DNA of 64,000 bases from contig WBMQ01000010.1 of the NCBI GenBank assembly GCA_016630905.1, positions 1,302,001 through 1,366,000 on the forward strand, given 5' to 3'. The position numbers were made by a program, and so were the translations under genes. The notes beneath the pieces were generated by a model. It searched no databases. It was not told the origin of the DNA and saw nothing but the letters and a program-made list of their open reading frames with translations. The stretch comes from Capillidium heterosporum (lineage: Eukaryota; Entomophthoromycota; Entomophthoromycetes; Entomophthorales; Capillidiaceae). Position 1 is the stretch's first letter. Each line of letters begins with the position of its first letter. Positions 23,480 through 35,500 of the stretch are shown here, one piece after another.

Positions 23480-23973
23480 TTCTAGCTATTTGTTTGAGTA
23501 TAAGAGTTGAAGCTTAGCTGAGAGAGCTTAGGTTTTATAAACTTGGAACCGACTCAGAGCCAACAAAGAACTGTATATTTAATGATTATATCCTCAATAT
23601 GAGTATAACTGCACTATATATACAATAATATACCATAAAGGACCATATCTTAGATATATATATCTCTTGCAAGTGATAGATATGTAATACTTTACATATC
23701 TACGGCAGTCAATAAGGTGCTATAAAAGCAGCCTTCTTTGTTGAAATGATTAGCTGTGCCACTTGGCAAAACCAAATTTTTTGAAAATTGTCGACTATTA
23801 GAAAAAGTTCCAAAGCTCATTCTTTGATCTCTAGACATATTTGTTAGGTAAGAGCTATATTTCAATAGATAAAATTTACTGTATTTCTATTAACAACTTT
23901 ATATCCCAATAAACTTTGCAACCGCACTATACTAACTTAATATTTTTAGCTTCAAGTAGAGTTTAGTTTCAAA
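23480..23973. promoter_or_regulatory. Shared upstream region of PPIL2 and SmB
   Basis: 494 bp between divergent start codons of two splicing-linked genes. AT-rich, with TATATA runs near 23650. No specific site identified. Confidence 0.4.
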
Positions 23974-24934
23974 ATGGTAGCAATCTTTTATTAGCATCAG
24001 TATTAATTTAAAAATTTAGTCGTTGTCGAAGAGTAACAAGATGATAAATTTACTCAACTACCGGTTGAGAATAACTTTGGTCGACAAGCGTATTCTGACT
24101 GGTAGCATGCTGGCCTTCGACAAATTTATGAACTTGGTTATGGGGGATTGTGAGGAGTTCCGTAAAGTCAAACCGAAAGAGGGCAAGAAGGAAGGCATCG
24201 AACTGAAGCGAACTTTAGGTTTGGTGATACTGAGGGGTGAGCATATCGTTTCTATAAGTGTCGATGGTCCTCCACCTCAATCGGCAGAAGCCCAGAAGGC
24301 TCAGCTAGCTCAGGTACGTCCATTTTGCTACTTGGCTAATTATACCAATTTAGTTGACAGGTGGTACTGGCATCGGTAAGCCAGCTGGCCGCGGTTTACC
24401 TATTGCACCTCATGTTGGCGCCCCTCCTGCTGGTAATCTATTTTTTCAAATTAGTGCTAAGTATTTTAGGCCTAACTGCACCAGTACGTGGTATGGGTGG
24501 TCCAGCACCTGGCATGATGATGCCTAGAGGGACTGGCTCGGCCCCTGTTCCAGCCGGTGCTCCGGGACCTTACAGTCGCCCTCCTATGCCTGGAGGCGGC
24601 ATGCTGCCTCCTAGACCTGGAATGATGCCACCACCGATGGGCTTCCACCCCGGCATGCCCATGCCCCCTGGTTTCCGTCCCGGCATGCCTATGCCTCCTG
24701 GTATGCGCCCACCCCCTGGATCGATGGTATTGTATTGCATATATTCTTTTCTAATTGTATTGTACTTAGCCCCCACCTCCGTTCCCTGGTGCCCCAATGG
24801 GTCGAGGCCCCCCTCCTCCTGGGTAAATATAATTTTTTGAGTACGTTACTAACTGCAGTAGGTACAACGGACCTCCCCAAGGCTTCCGTCCCCCTCCAGG
24901 TCCTCCATCCCAGCAAGGTCCACCTCGCGGTTAA
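23974..24934 (+). CDS. SMB1: Small nuclear ribonucleoprotein SmB
   Basis: About 250 aa, six exons. The first exon is only ATG, followed by a 43-nt intron. The Sm fold is clear: NKMINLLNYRLRITLVDKR, LTGSMLAFDKFMNLVMGDCEE and GLVILRGEHIVSISVDGPPP. The C-terminal tail is Pro/Gly/Met-rich with repeats such as PPGMRPPPG and GMPMPPGFRPG, as in SmB/B'. SmB is one of the seven Sm proteins on U1, U2, U4 and U5 snRNAs. The last intron ends CAGTAG, so two in-frame acceptors are possible and differ by one arginine. Stop TAA at 24932-24934. Confidence 0.94.
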
Positions 24935-25538
24935 AGGTAAAAGTTGGTCCTACTTATCCTACGAAGGCTCTTGGCTATTTCAATTCGACCTACTTCATCA
25001 ATAGTTCCTAAAGGTACGTGTAATTGAATAGCCTACCTTATTCACAATAGTAAAACTCTCTACGATCGATCTTTATTAAGCTTCATCTATCTTTAGCTTG
25101 AGTAAACGACTGCTTCACTATTTCTCCTATAGGCTCCAACTTTTTGCTAGGGTTGCATTCCTTGCCAGATTCAATAAGTTTTTAAGTTTGTTGTTTTTAA
25201 ATGTAAGTATTTGTAGTTTATTAAAAGTAAGATTATATGCTAGATTTCTATACTTGACTACTAGTTTGTTTTTCAAAATAGTACATATGCTTATATAAGA
25301 ACCAATAGCCTCAAATATAAAATAGTAGATTTTATTTGATACTTTAAATAAGATCTATAACAAAGAAGATTGCCGTATAGCAATAATGAAATGTTTGGAA
25401 ATTAAATAAAAATAGATGTAGTAGGAACACAGAAGTATGTATAATTCATTTCAAACTGTTGCTACTATTCTAACAGTAATATGTATTCAACTAAATCAAA
25501 CTGACAACGAAGAATAGCTGATCAGCTTCTCTTCCAGA
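24935..25538. other. Intergenic, SmB 3' region to tRNA-Asn
   Basis: A GTAAAA directly after the SmB stop could be the start of a 3'-UTR intron, but this is weak. No other feature seen. Confidence 0.35.
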
Positions 25539-25612
25539 GCTTGTGTGGCGCAATTGGTTAGCGCGTGAGACTGTTAATCTCGAGGTTGCTGGTTCGAGTC
25601 CAGCCATAAGCG
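25539..25612 (+). tRNA. tRNA-Asn(GTT)
   Basis: 74 nt without intron. Acceptor GCTTGTG pairs with CATAAGC. The D arm is GCGCAATTGGTTAGCGC, the anticodon loop CTGTTAA gives GTT, and the T arm is GCTGGTTCGAGTCCAGC. A T-rich terminator follows (GTTTCTTTTT). Confidence 0.95.
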
Positions 25613-26508
25613 TTTCTTTTTCATCCGGTGATATCCATCACTTTGTCCTTTTTGCTGTTTGTGTTGTTTTTTGTTGATCACTTGATTTTTTTATTTGGAA
25701 GTTATATCTATATCCAAAAACATACGTAGTTTTTCGGGTGAGTCAAGTTTATACAAGATGGCTGTACTTGATTGACCTACACCCCCTTTTCTGTTAGTAC
25801 TAACCTTTTGAATTTTGGGCGGAAGGTTAGTTTCATTTCCGACTTTTAGTAATGTTAGTTGAGGGGTTTATGATCCAACCGAAATCATTTCAGAGATTTG
25901 TATGTTCATCATTAACAGAGGCTAATTTGTAATCCTTTATAAATATCCTATATAGTACTTTGGTAGAACTACTCTACTAATTGTAACTAGTATTGTACTC
26001 ATCTTGACTATCAATATACATTCTATTTATAAATGGGGTTGAATTCCATTAGATTAGGGGCAACAGGATATCAAAAGTCGGACTAATTTTAATAAACTTT
26101 GCAGTTCCATTTCTCTCACATTTCTAACAAATAGCATGTTCGTATATGGCTAGAAAGAAACTATTATTTGGTAGTGCTTCTGAAATGCTTTGATTAAGAT
26201 CGGATTTATACTCGAAATACAGTCCCCAAGAGGCTTAAGTTAGTCGCATTATCTTTGCTCAATATTCAGGAAAGGGTCAAGCAATAGCCAATAATAGAAA
26301 TCTTTCAATCTACTTTGCATTTGATTTTTAATACAGCTTGATATAAAGATGATCGAAACTTTCCACCTCCTGTCAAATTCAACTTCTTGCTTCTCACCAA
26401 CAGTTCTTCCAATCTATTGTGCTATATATAGTTAAACACCACTTAGCTTTGCTTCAACTACTAGATTAGACCTATATATTCTATCCTTAGCCTTATTTTC
26501 AAACGATA
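25613..26508. other. Intergenic, upstream of MFS gene
   Basis: Nearly 900 bp, AT-rich, no exon or RNA gene recognised. CTATATATAGTT near 26424 is a plausible TATA element for the transporter. Confidence 0.4.
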
Positions 26509-28246
26509 ATGGGTACAAGTGCACCTCATAACGAACCTGCAAAACACAATGCATCTTATACTAGCTTACAAAGTGCAACAGAAACCAGCCCCAACGATAT
26601 AAACGACGTTAATAGAGTTGATGCAGCTACTCCGCTACCATGGAAACAGATTATAATTATCTTAGGAGTGCGAATCTCTGAACCTATCTCATTTACCATT
26701 CTGTTCCCTTTCATCGTCAAAGTAAATTTTACATTATAATTTTTCTAATTAAACTAGATGGTACGTGATTTTAACGTAGCTAAAGATCAGTCTGAGATCG
26801 GGTACTATGTTGGTCTAATCGCCTCCTCATTTGCATTTGCACAATTCTTTTGTGGTACTGAATAATTTACATCCTATACTAACTTGGAATTTAGGAATCC
26901 CTTGGGGAATGCTATCAGATAGAATCGGTAGACGACCAGTGATGATAATGGGCCTTTTGGGAAGTGCCCTAAGCCTGTCTTTATTTGGCCTTAGTAAGTC
27001 TTTGCCTTGGGCCTTAGTTACGAGAACAATGTGCGGCTTGTTAAATGGAAACGTTGGGGTCGTTAAATCGATGATGGCTGAACTGACCGATCCTACGAAT
27101 AGAGGTATTTAGTTTACTATCAACTGTTGCTAATCTATAACAGCTGCAGGATTTTCCCTCCTTCCTATGTGCTTTGGCCTTGGATCTATTATCGGACCGC
27201 TGCTTGGTGGATTCTTGTCCAATCCCGTTTACTACTACCCTTGGCTATTCGCTGAAGGCCCCATCAAAGAGTTCTTCGTATATTACCCTTACTTTTTGCC
27301 ATGCTTTGTAAGTGCGTCGTTTTGCTTTGCAGATGCAATTTTTGGCTACTTCTATTTGGAGGAGACGCTGGGTGGCAAGTCGCTTTTCAGGTCGAATAGC
27401 CAAGCAACTATAGTCGCTACCGAATCCGAGCCCATCATTACAAGTAAAAGCTCCGAAGAGACGTTACGCAACTACAATACTATTACCCAAAGCCCAAACA
27501 TCGCACCCAGCACTTCAACTGTTAAACCACAATTCGCCATTTCCGATTCAAACCTTGAGTCCCAAGTGAAGCAACCCGATGATAGTATACCTTCGGCTTC
27601 TTGGATTACTATATTGGGGTATTCGATACTGTCTTTGCAGACCGTTATGCAGGATGAACTATTTCCATTGTGGGCGAATACTGATCTCGACAAAGGTGGA
27701 CTAGAGTTTGATACACCGGACATTGGCATCTATATGGCATTTTCTGGTTTTGCTTTGATCGTAATTCAGCTTTCCTCCTACGCACCCATCCAGCGTAGAT
27801 TTGGTACCCTTGCTGTCTACCAAAAGATATACATGTTCTACACTCCAGCGATTTTGCTATTCACCCTGACTGGCTTTGTTTCTGCCCTTAACTCAAAACC
27901 TCTGCTGTGGGGGTACCTACTATTCGTCAATACAATCCGAACCGGCTGCGGTGTGTTCGCCTTTACATCCGTCAACATCTTGGTAATTATATATATATTA
28001 CATATACTAATTTCCCAACAGCTCGCTGAAACTTGCCCCAACCAAAAGATACTTGGCAAAGTCAACGGTATTGCCCAATGCTTAGGCTCCTTGAGCCGTG
28101 GCTTTGGACCAACAATGTGCGGTCTGATCTTTGGTTGGTCCGTTGCTAATACCGATGTAATCCCCTTTGTCAGCTCCGTCTTTACTTGGGTGGTGATAGC
28201 TTTCATCAGTCTGATCAACCACTATATCGCTAATTTGATTGTTTAA
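26509..28246 (+). CDS. MFS transporter, ZIF1/YCR023C-like
   Basis: About 528 aa in five exons (introns 36-40 nt). A hydrophilic N-terminus is followed by PLPWKQIIIILGVRISEPIS and IPWGMLSDRIGRRPVMIMGL, which is the G-x-x-x-D-R-x-G-R-R loop between helices 2 and 3 of MFS. Then come TRTMCGLLNGNVGVVKSMM, ELTDPTNRG and GLGSIIGPLLGGFLSNP. A central Ser/Thr-rich loop precedes helices 7-12. The 'GNVGV.K....E.tD..NR..' pattern is typical of the ZIF1/MFSD-type fungal subfamily close to yeast YCR023C. The substrate cannot be read from sequence. Confidence 0.85.
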
Positions 28247-28746
28247 TCGAGTATAATTAATAGCATCCATAACCTACATCCTTTGTGAACTTGAATTTTA
28301 TTAAACTATATATCCTATCAAACTTCTGAATAGTATTACATTTATATTTAGGAACTTACGATTAGGAGAAACTAACTTGGGTATTATAGGCGACTATTGA
28401 CAGTGTATAAATTGGAGTTGTATATATATGTAATCATAGAAATCTATCAACATTATAATAACATGGCTAATCAATAGCTTACCTAGATTTGCTTAGCTGA
28501 AAATTTTGCATTATATAAGGATTTTCATCATACAATAAACCATTACAGTTATATAATATACAATACATTAAAATTAAACTATATGTATGGTAAAAGTTAC
28601 AAGTAAGGACATATCAAGCTTTCCTTATAAAGAAAACTAAATAGCTTAGAGTTAAGTCTAAATAAAATACAAAAAGTGAGTTTCAAACAGAAATATACCA
28701 ACTCTCATTAAGACTCAACAATTCAAAACGATAAAAAGCAAAAAGA
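28247..28746. other. Intergenic, MFS to tRNA-Val
   Basis: AT-rich. Holds the Pol III terminator of the leftward tRNA-Val (T-run on the minus strand). Nothing else seen. Confidence 0.4.
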
Positions 28747-28820
28747 TGTTTCCATCCAGATTCGAACTGGAGACCGTCTGTGTGTTAGACAGACGTGATA
28801 ACCAACTACACCATGGAAAC
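28747..28820 (-). tRNA. tRNA-Val(AAC), copy 1
   Basis: 74 nt without intron. Acceptor GTTTCCA pairs with TGGAAAC; D arm GTGTAGTTGGTTATCAC; anticodon loop CTAACAC gives AAC; T arm CTCCAGTTCGAATCTGGAT. Identical to the copies at 29492 and 41346, and in opposite orientation to the next one. Confidence 0.95.
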
Positions 28821-29491
28821 GATCAAGAGTACAGTAGTACTTGATATTTTGGTTTCTATAATGCATAGATAATCGTAGTGGATTCTTAACATCAACCATC
28901 AAAGCTTCTTATTGATTTAACCAGCCTATACTATTGTTTATATAGTGAATATATTGAAATTGATATATAATTAAATGATTTACATATATAAGTACAATGC
29001 TATATTGTGGTTCAATGCATTTAGCTTGGACTGGTAGTATAAATACTTGAAAGCCTATATTCCTATCCTTAAATGGACTGAAATTTAATTTAACCTTGGT
29101 GTTTGCTTTTAAAAGGTAGAGTTGGTATAAGTTGGTTCACCGTTTGCTAATTAGGTGTAATTAGATATACCCTGGTTAAAGAATGTCGATTCTAATTGTG
29201 AATAATTTTATATTTGACTAAGTGTACAATTTTAGCAGGTATATAGGAAATCCAACTATATCATCTTTAGCTACAAGTACAAAAGTTAATCTATATTATA
29301 AATATAAAAACAAGTTTCTAATAGAAAATTGTAACAAGCTGTTACTTTTACTGTCTTTAGATAGTACATATAGTTATAAAGAAATAGCTTCACTATTATA
29401 TAGTAACTCAATATTCGACATTGGTGGGATTATTAATAATATATAGCTATATTAATTGGGGTCGTATAAGAGTATTGTAGTACTCTTGATC
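28821..29491. other. Spacer between inverted tRNA-Val genes
   Basis: 671 bp separating the 5' ends of two identical tRNA-Val genes. A short sequence beside each 5' end (TACTCTTGATC) is shared, so the duplication carried a little flank. The open frame at 29222-29446 is AT-rich and not convincing. Confidence 0.5.
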
Positions 29492-29565
29492 GTTTCCATG
29501 GTGTAGTTGGTTATCACGTCTGTCTAACACACAGACGGTCTCCAGTTCGAATCTGGATGGAAACA
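29492..29565 (+). tRNA. tRNA-Val(AAC), copy 2
   Basis: Identical in sequence to copy 1 in opposite orientation; same anticodon AAC. Followed by ATCTTTTTAT as terminator. Confidence 0.95.
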
Positions 29566-30075
29566 TCTTTTTATATTTTGAGTCTTTATCGTTTGGACTC
29601 GTTGGATCTAATTGTAATACTTTTGACCATTATTGTATTTAATTTTTAAAACTGCCATTTCATTGAAGTAAAGAATAACTTTGGATGGATTTGTGGTTTT
29701 TTGATATACTGTATGTAATAGCTTATTGTACTGTTGAATCGTAGATCCTAGATCTTCATCTCAAGAGATATGATGTTTTCGTTATATATTTACTTTACTA
29801 TGGTAGGATGGAGTTTTGATCTACCCGACCATAGAGATTTTATTTCAGAAAGAGAATTTAAATAGCAAACATAGAATTTTTATAAGCTAAGCTTTCCATC
29901 TACAACAGAGATTCCTTTGGCCTACAGCCTAGGCTTTATGGACAAATAACTCATTATCTCAGCTTTTTTAGTCCAGCATCAAATTCTCCAACTTTGACTT
30001 ATCAACTTTTGATTCAGCTGACAGCACTCCAAAAGCAAAAGTTCAATTCCAAAGGACCAAACTTTTTCTACAACG
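29566..30075. other. Intergenic, upstream of RRP46
   Basis: AT-rich; no gene recognised. Confidence 0.45.
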
Positions 30076-30923
30076 ATGAAAAATTCAGCTATCACACGAC
30101 AGGACTCTCGAAATTTAGACGAAGTACGTGAGTTGGAAGTCCAGCTAGGTCTTTTGAACGACAGTGATGGTAGCTGCCAGCTGAAGTTTGCCAACAACCA
30201 ACTTTTAGTTGGGGTTTTTGGGCCCGTCGAAGTGCAAGTCAAGGATGAAGTTCTGGGCCAAGCTTATTTACAGATTAACTTTAAACATGCTTCAACTATA
30301 CCAGGTACATATTTAGTATTAGCTGTGCTAGTTTATTAATCTTCATTTTGGTTTTTATAGGACCCGATACCAAATTTATCGAAAACCAACTCTTTCAAAT
30401 TTTTAGTGATACTATATTGCTGAGTTACCAACCTAGATCGATGGTACAAGTCAACATAAACTCTATTAACGTGGATGGAGATGTAACTTCAATTATGATA
30501 ACCATATTAATTTTTGTTTTTAAATATTAGCTATTATCGAGCTGTATCACTGCAACCAGTTTAGCTATAATGGATACAAACCTACCGGCTACCAAACTAG
30601 TTTTAGCTTTGAGCTGTGCTATCGTCGAAGATAGCTTTATTTTGGATCCCACTTTGGAAGAGATAAAGGTAATTATATACTTTAGTAGTAATTTTGTTGA
30701 TATTTTGGTAGGATGCAAGTTCTATGCATGTATTGGCATTTAGCAATTTGAACTTGGAACCCAAGTTGGAGTACCAGCTTTCAACTGGCACATATAAATT
30801 TGAACAGGTAGCCTAAAATAACATTATTTTTACTAATATACCTATAAATAGTTTGAATCAGCCTATACATTGATACTGGAAGGATGCCAGAGGCTATATA
30901 AGAATCTATCGAATGTCTTTTAA
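30076..30923 (+). CDS. RRP46: Exosome RNase PH-like subunit Rrp46
   Basis: About 217 aa in five exons (introns 44-56 nt). The N-terminus ITRQDSRNLDEVRELEVQLG, then LLNDSDGSCQLKFANNQLLV and GVFGPVEVQVKDE, matches the RNase PH fold of Rrp46/EXOSC5 ('lG.l..aDGSa.....g.T.vlaaVyGP.evk'). The middle carries LLSYQPRSMVQVNIN and the C-terminal part ATSLAIMDTNLP and VEDSFILDPTLEEI. It is one of six structural ring subunits of the RNA exosome (3'-5' RNA processing), expected to be catalytically inactive. Confidence 0.88.
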
Positions 30924-31068
30924 ATGTATAGAAATAAAGTCATCCAAATTATCAATAGAATATATTTTAGATTGCAACTTATTTAATAGAAATATGTACT
31001 AAAATTTATATTGGGTTAAAGGTAAGTATAGTATAGTAGGGGTTGGGAGTAAGTTCAAATGTAAACTT

Positions 31069-33116
31069 TTAAGCCCAAGGATCGAGTTGGTGCTTGGGTA
31101 AATCTTGGTCGATATGTTCGGCCCGATTCATGAGCCGGAGTTGCTCCTGACGCCAATCGTAACTTCCAACTGTCGATGTCCAAGGACTACCGTCACTGGG
31201 TAGTTCGAACCCATTTCTTTTGGGGGTTCCAACCTCAAGCACAATTTCTGATTCAACTTTACTGATGGTTTCGACGCTGACCGATTTGGGTCGGGGTGGT
31301 TGGACCTGTCGGGTAGAATGCTTGGGGCTAGGGTTGTAGGAGGGCGGTTCGGTGACGGCATTTCGGCCTAGTTTTTTGCGGTAGTCGGCAGCAGTGGGTG
31401 GTTGGAAGGGAGATAAGACGTCGGGTGGGGGTTTCCTAAAGAGGGGTTGCAAAGTCTCTATCGTAGGTATATTATAGTCGCCATATTTAAAGTTACGCGA
31501 CGCCAAGTACAGGTGTTCGACAGCTTTGTCGTGGATGACGTCGTCAAAAGATAGTTCCTCTTGAGAGCCGTCGTAGTGGACGTCCCCCTCCTCGTGGCCT
31601 AGCAGCCGTGAAGAGGCTAAATCATTGCTGTTATTGTTGTATTCAGCTAGCCAGTACTTGTGCTGCCCTCCACTGCTGTAACGTAGCCCTGCTTTAATAC
31701 GATTCCGACGACCTAGTTCGGTGACTTGGGTAGTGTCAGCCGGTTCGAAAGTGCGGTAGGTAAACTGGGTCCCGCTATAGGTATCCACTGTGTCGACTAG
31801 CAGGTCTTTGAGCCCAGTAGCGTCCCGTAACGCGTAGTATAGCTTCAGTCGTACTTCGACTCGTGCCGTCTGATAGTCATGGTAGGTGAAGGCGTACCAG
31901 TGGGCTATTGCACCAACCAGCAGCTCAAGACAGATCAAAGAATCCTGTAGTGCTATTGCCGTATGCTCTTCAGAAAATTTCTCTCCTATTTGAAATTAGT
32001 AATAAATTCAATATATAGAAAGATAATACCTAATCGAACTAGACCCGACGATACCAAGGCGGATATTACAAGTCCCTGCCAGAATGAGAAAAAGACTATG
32101 GCTTTCACACACAAGAATTTGGCTAAAGGTCTAAAGTATATCATAAATTAAGAGTTGGTTTGCAATTTACTTACCTATAGCTTGCAATATCGTGCTTGAT
32201 GGTCTGGAACAGGAACACCAAGCAGTACAGGCTGACACAAACCGATATGTTGTATATGAAAGTTATGTAGGAGTACCCCGACGACAGAGACCAGTTCCCC
32301 TCCTGGTACAGATCGTAGTACTTAAGTAACATGGTAGCTATAGCAATCACCGGCTTCACATAGACATACTGTAAAATACCTCGCTATATAAAACACTACA
32401 TTTAGTCATCAATTCTACAAAAGTTCAAGTTACTTTTAGGAAAAGGAAAGAGTATGGATCACCCACCTAATTTTTGTTAAGTATTTGCTGTGGAAAGGAC
32501 AAATTTTACCTCCATCTCCTTAGAAAAGTAATAAGCTGGCCACATGTGTTGGGTAGGTTCTCGTCCATAGAGTCGGGTTAACAAACTACGCTCCCCGCCC
32601 ATGTAGTTCACCATCAGGTTGAAGAAACAGTAGATTACAAAGGCCTATATACATATAAGCTTTAAAATAGTAAAAGGTTGGATTTACCTCATATATATCC
32701 CTAATTGCATCAGAATAAAACGCTGTATTCAAAGACACCAGACTTATCCAGGAAGATACCGCATACACTGGAATCCTATTTTACACTACCTCTTTAGTAT
32801 ATAAACTTGAACAATTATTCCTTACATCCACTTTATCCTAATTACAAACCTCTGCAGATGCTAAATAACATTGGAAAAATAAACTCAATAAACGTATTGT
32901 ATAAAAGTATATTACCGGTTTCGTATAATGCTTTAGGTGGGTAAACATAGCTAGTAGCGAGATTATGGAAGCCGTCAACGCGAAAATCCCACATAAATTG
33001 ACTATGAAAGGTCCAAGTTCGGCCCCTGAACCTCCACAACCTAAACCTTCTTTACAATCAGGATCGCTTATCACTTCGAATAGCTTTATAGGTCCGATGG
33101 GCTTTGAATAATGCAT
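31069..33116 (-). CDS. TMEM184 / DUF300 (Ost-alpha-like) membrane protein
   Basis: About 570 aa in about eight exons. Predicted seven-helix region: LAMFTHLKHYTKP, HLQRFVIRIKWM, IPVYAVSSWISLVSLN, YEAFVIYCFFNLMVNYMGGE, FLKRGILQYVYVKPVIAIAT, YSYITFIYNISVCVSLYCLV, and PLAKFLCVKAIVFFSFWQG. These follow the signature order of the family ('HL.hYtkP.lQr.iiRil.mvP.Ya..Sw', 'YEafvIY.F', 'Q.v..kp', 'fl.iK..vF..FWQ'). A long polar, Pro-rich tail (about 250 aa) follows the last helix. Function in fungi is poorly known; related proteins act in organic solute transport or at the vacuole. Confidence 0.85.
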
Positions 33117-33158
33117 GTGCAGTTATAGTAAAACTAGGTGAAATTTCTCTTTAATAAT

Positions 33159-33296
33159 ATGGCTCGTTTATTGGAATGGCTAAGGCCTATTGTTATATAT
33201 TTCGATGCTACTATATCGATATGGTGGACGCTATTTTGCTTATCGCTTCTTTCTGCTTATTCAATTACAAAAGATAAAGTGAATGTTATGTTCTAA
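33159..33296 (+). CDS. Possible 45-aa single-helix membrane peptide
   Basis: ATG at 33159 opens MARLLEWLRPIVIYFDATIS, then IWWTLFCLSLLSAYSITKDK and a short tail. It is one hydrophobic helix with a basic N-terminal flank. The start codon is 42 bp from that of the divergent TMEM184 gene. No family recognised; it may be chance. Confidence 0.25.
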   Translation: MARLLEWLRPIVIYFDATISIWWTLFCLSLLSAYSITKDKVNVMF

Positions 33297-34970
33297 GCCA
33301 AACTTATAAAAGCAAAAGCTACTTCAATGCTTGATTTTTAACCGAAAAGTTGGAAGCTTTAGTAATTTTTGAGAATTAGACTTTGGGATTTAGGTTGCAA
33401 GTTGAGATATGGAGCTATTGAGCTTGTATACTAAATACTATAGAGAGGGATGATATCAGCAATATGAGAGGATATAGCAATTGTGATTTATAGTGATATG
33501 ATGCCTGCCACTAGTTCCCGATGCGGGTTTGTTATAGGGTTTGACAATATATAGTAGAAACTCAAAATGTGGTATTGTTTTGAAGGATATAGCTTCGAAG
33601 GGTTTTAATCAAATCGAGTATATGCTGCTGCCAGCGTGGCTAATGAACCCAAGACTTGGGTGTCGAGTGATAAGTTTATTGGAATTGATGTAAAGTTGTA
33701 ATGAGGCAAATAGGTTTAAATTGGAACAAAGTACTACTGTAAGCAGCAGCTATAAGCAGTAAAGCCTAATCAAGTAAATATTAAAGTAACCATAAAATGA
33801 AGACAACTAAATATTTGGATGTAGCAAAGGTGATAAGATGTAGTAAATATTATAGGAGCCACAATATACTATAAAACTAAGCTTAAATAGTTGATGATGT
33901 TTTAGATATTGAGCTATTAATTAGCTATACTTTTATAGAATAGTTTTAACTAGGCTAGCAAAAGCGAGATGTTTAAAAATAGAGTCAGTTAATTTTACTC
34001 TTAATTTTTTGTAATTGTAAAATTGCAGCTATTATAGGTATTAACCTTTATTGTAAGTATCATAGTAGTTATTGCATCTTAATCTAAAGTAGATTCTATT
34101 AATATTTTAATAAAATATATTTACAAAAATTAAGGAACACTATATACTAAAGCAGATATATTTTTCAAGTTGCATCTAGATTCTCTTAAGCTTTATACAC
34201 TTCTTATATTGGAAAGTATGTTTCGAAGCTATAGAAGTGTTGAGTAGTTGCAACATCTTATTGCTATTTGCAAAGTTACCTAGTAAGTGTTGGTAAAGAT
34301 CCTACCTTACTAAAAGATGCTCTTTTCCTATTGAAGAGACGACTTTATGTGCAATAAGCCAGCTTCTGAAAATTTGGAAATTGGTAGCGAACTGGAACTT
34401 GATAAGTTATATTGGACTACTAATTATTTAATCTAAATACAGTAGATGAAAGCTGTAAATTGTGCTATTGCTCTAGACAACGCATTCCATATAATAGAAG
34501 CTTTGGGCAATGTCCATGTATATGTCTATGGGCCTTAACAGCTTTTATCTAGATTTTGTAATTCCACCCTTAGACAATTATGTCTGAAATCGTCACCTTC
34601 TAAAACCTTCCACCCGCACATTGTCATTCCACCTGCAAAGCTCTATTAGGTCAGTATTGTAATTAGATCATAGTTTCAAGCGAAACTTCATTGGGCAACA
34701 ATGGAACGTTAGCCCTCTAAAAGTTTTTCCGTCCAATCGTTGAGCAAAACATCAAAGTTGAGAAAACTCAAATAGCCGCATGGCAATTTTACAACTTTAC
34801 CTTCTCAAATTGAATCAATGAAAGCTGCTAAATAGAGCAAATAGGCCTATCTGATTTAAGGACAAAGTAAAAGTTTGGATAACGCCGCAGCCATCCCAAC
34901 ACAATGAATCATAAAAGACGCCTATCACCAGTCTTTTTGACCAGTTTCTTTTAGCTAACAAATTACTACA
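33297..34970. other. Intergenic, 1.67 kb, upstream of calmodulin
   Basis: Long AT-rich stretch without recognised exons or RNA genes. The 3' end is the calmodulin promoter and 5' UTR, with CT- and CA-rich patches near 34560-34640. Confidence 0.45.
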
Positions 34971-35500
34971 ATGGTAACCTTGCCTAAACTATGTTTACTT
35001 ACCCCTTAATAGACCGACCAACTTACTGAAGAACAGGTAGCTGAGTTCAAGGAAGCCTTCAGCTTATTTGACAAGGATGGCGATGGTGCCATTACCCTTA
35101 AAGAACTCGGTACCGTCATGCGCTCCTTGGGTCAAAATCCAACCGAAGCTGAATTGCAAGGCCTCATTGATGAAATTGATGCCGATGGTAACAGTACCGT
35201 TGACTTTGCCGAATTTTTGACCCTTATGGCCCGTAACTTGAAGAGCAGTGACTCGGAGGAGGAGATTAAGGAGGCCTTTAAAGTCTTCGATAAGGACGGC
35301 AACGGTTTCATTTCAGCAGCTGAATTGCGCCATGTTATGACCAACCTTGGTGAGAAGTTGTCGGAGAAGGAGGCTGAAGAGATGATCCGTGAAGCTGATG
35401 TCGATGGCGATGGTCAAATTAACTACGAAGAGTTTGTGAAGATGCTGGTAACTTTTATTTATAGATTTTGTTTAATTGCTTTTTGTAGATGGCCAAATAA
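34971..35500 (+). CDS. CMD1: Calmodulin
   Basis: 149 aa. Exon 1 is only the ATG, followed by an intron at 34974-35012 (39 nt). The last codons MAK-stop lie in a separate exon after an intron at about 35450-35488. Four canonical EF-hands are present, all with Asp at position 1 and Glu at 12: [48 protein letters not shown]. Starts [20 protein letters not shown], close to calmodulins of filamentous ascomycetes rather than the diverged budding-yeast form. It is the main Ca2+ sensor of the cell. Confidence 0.98.
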
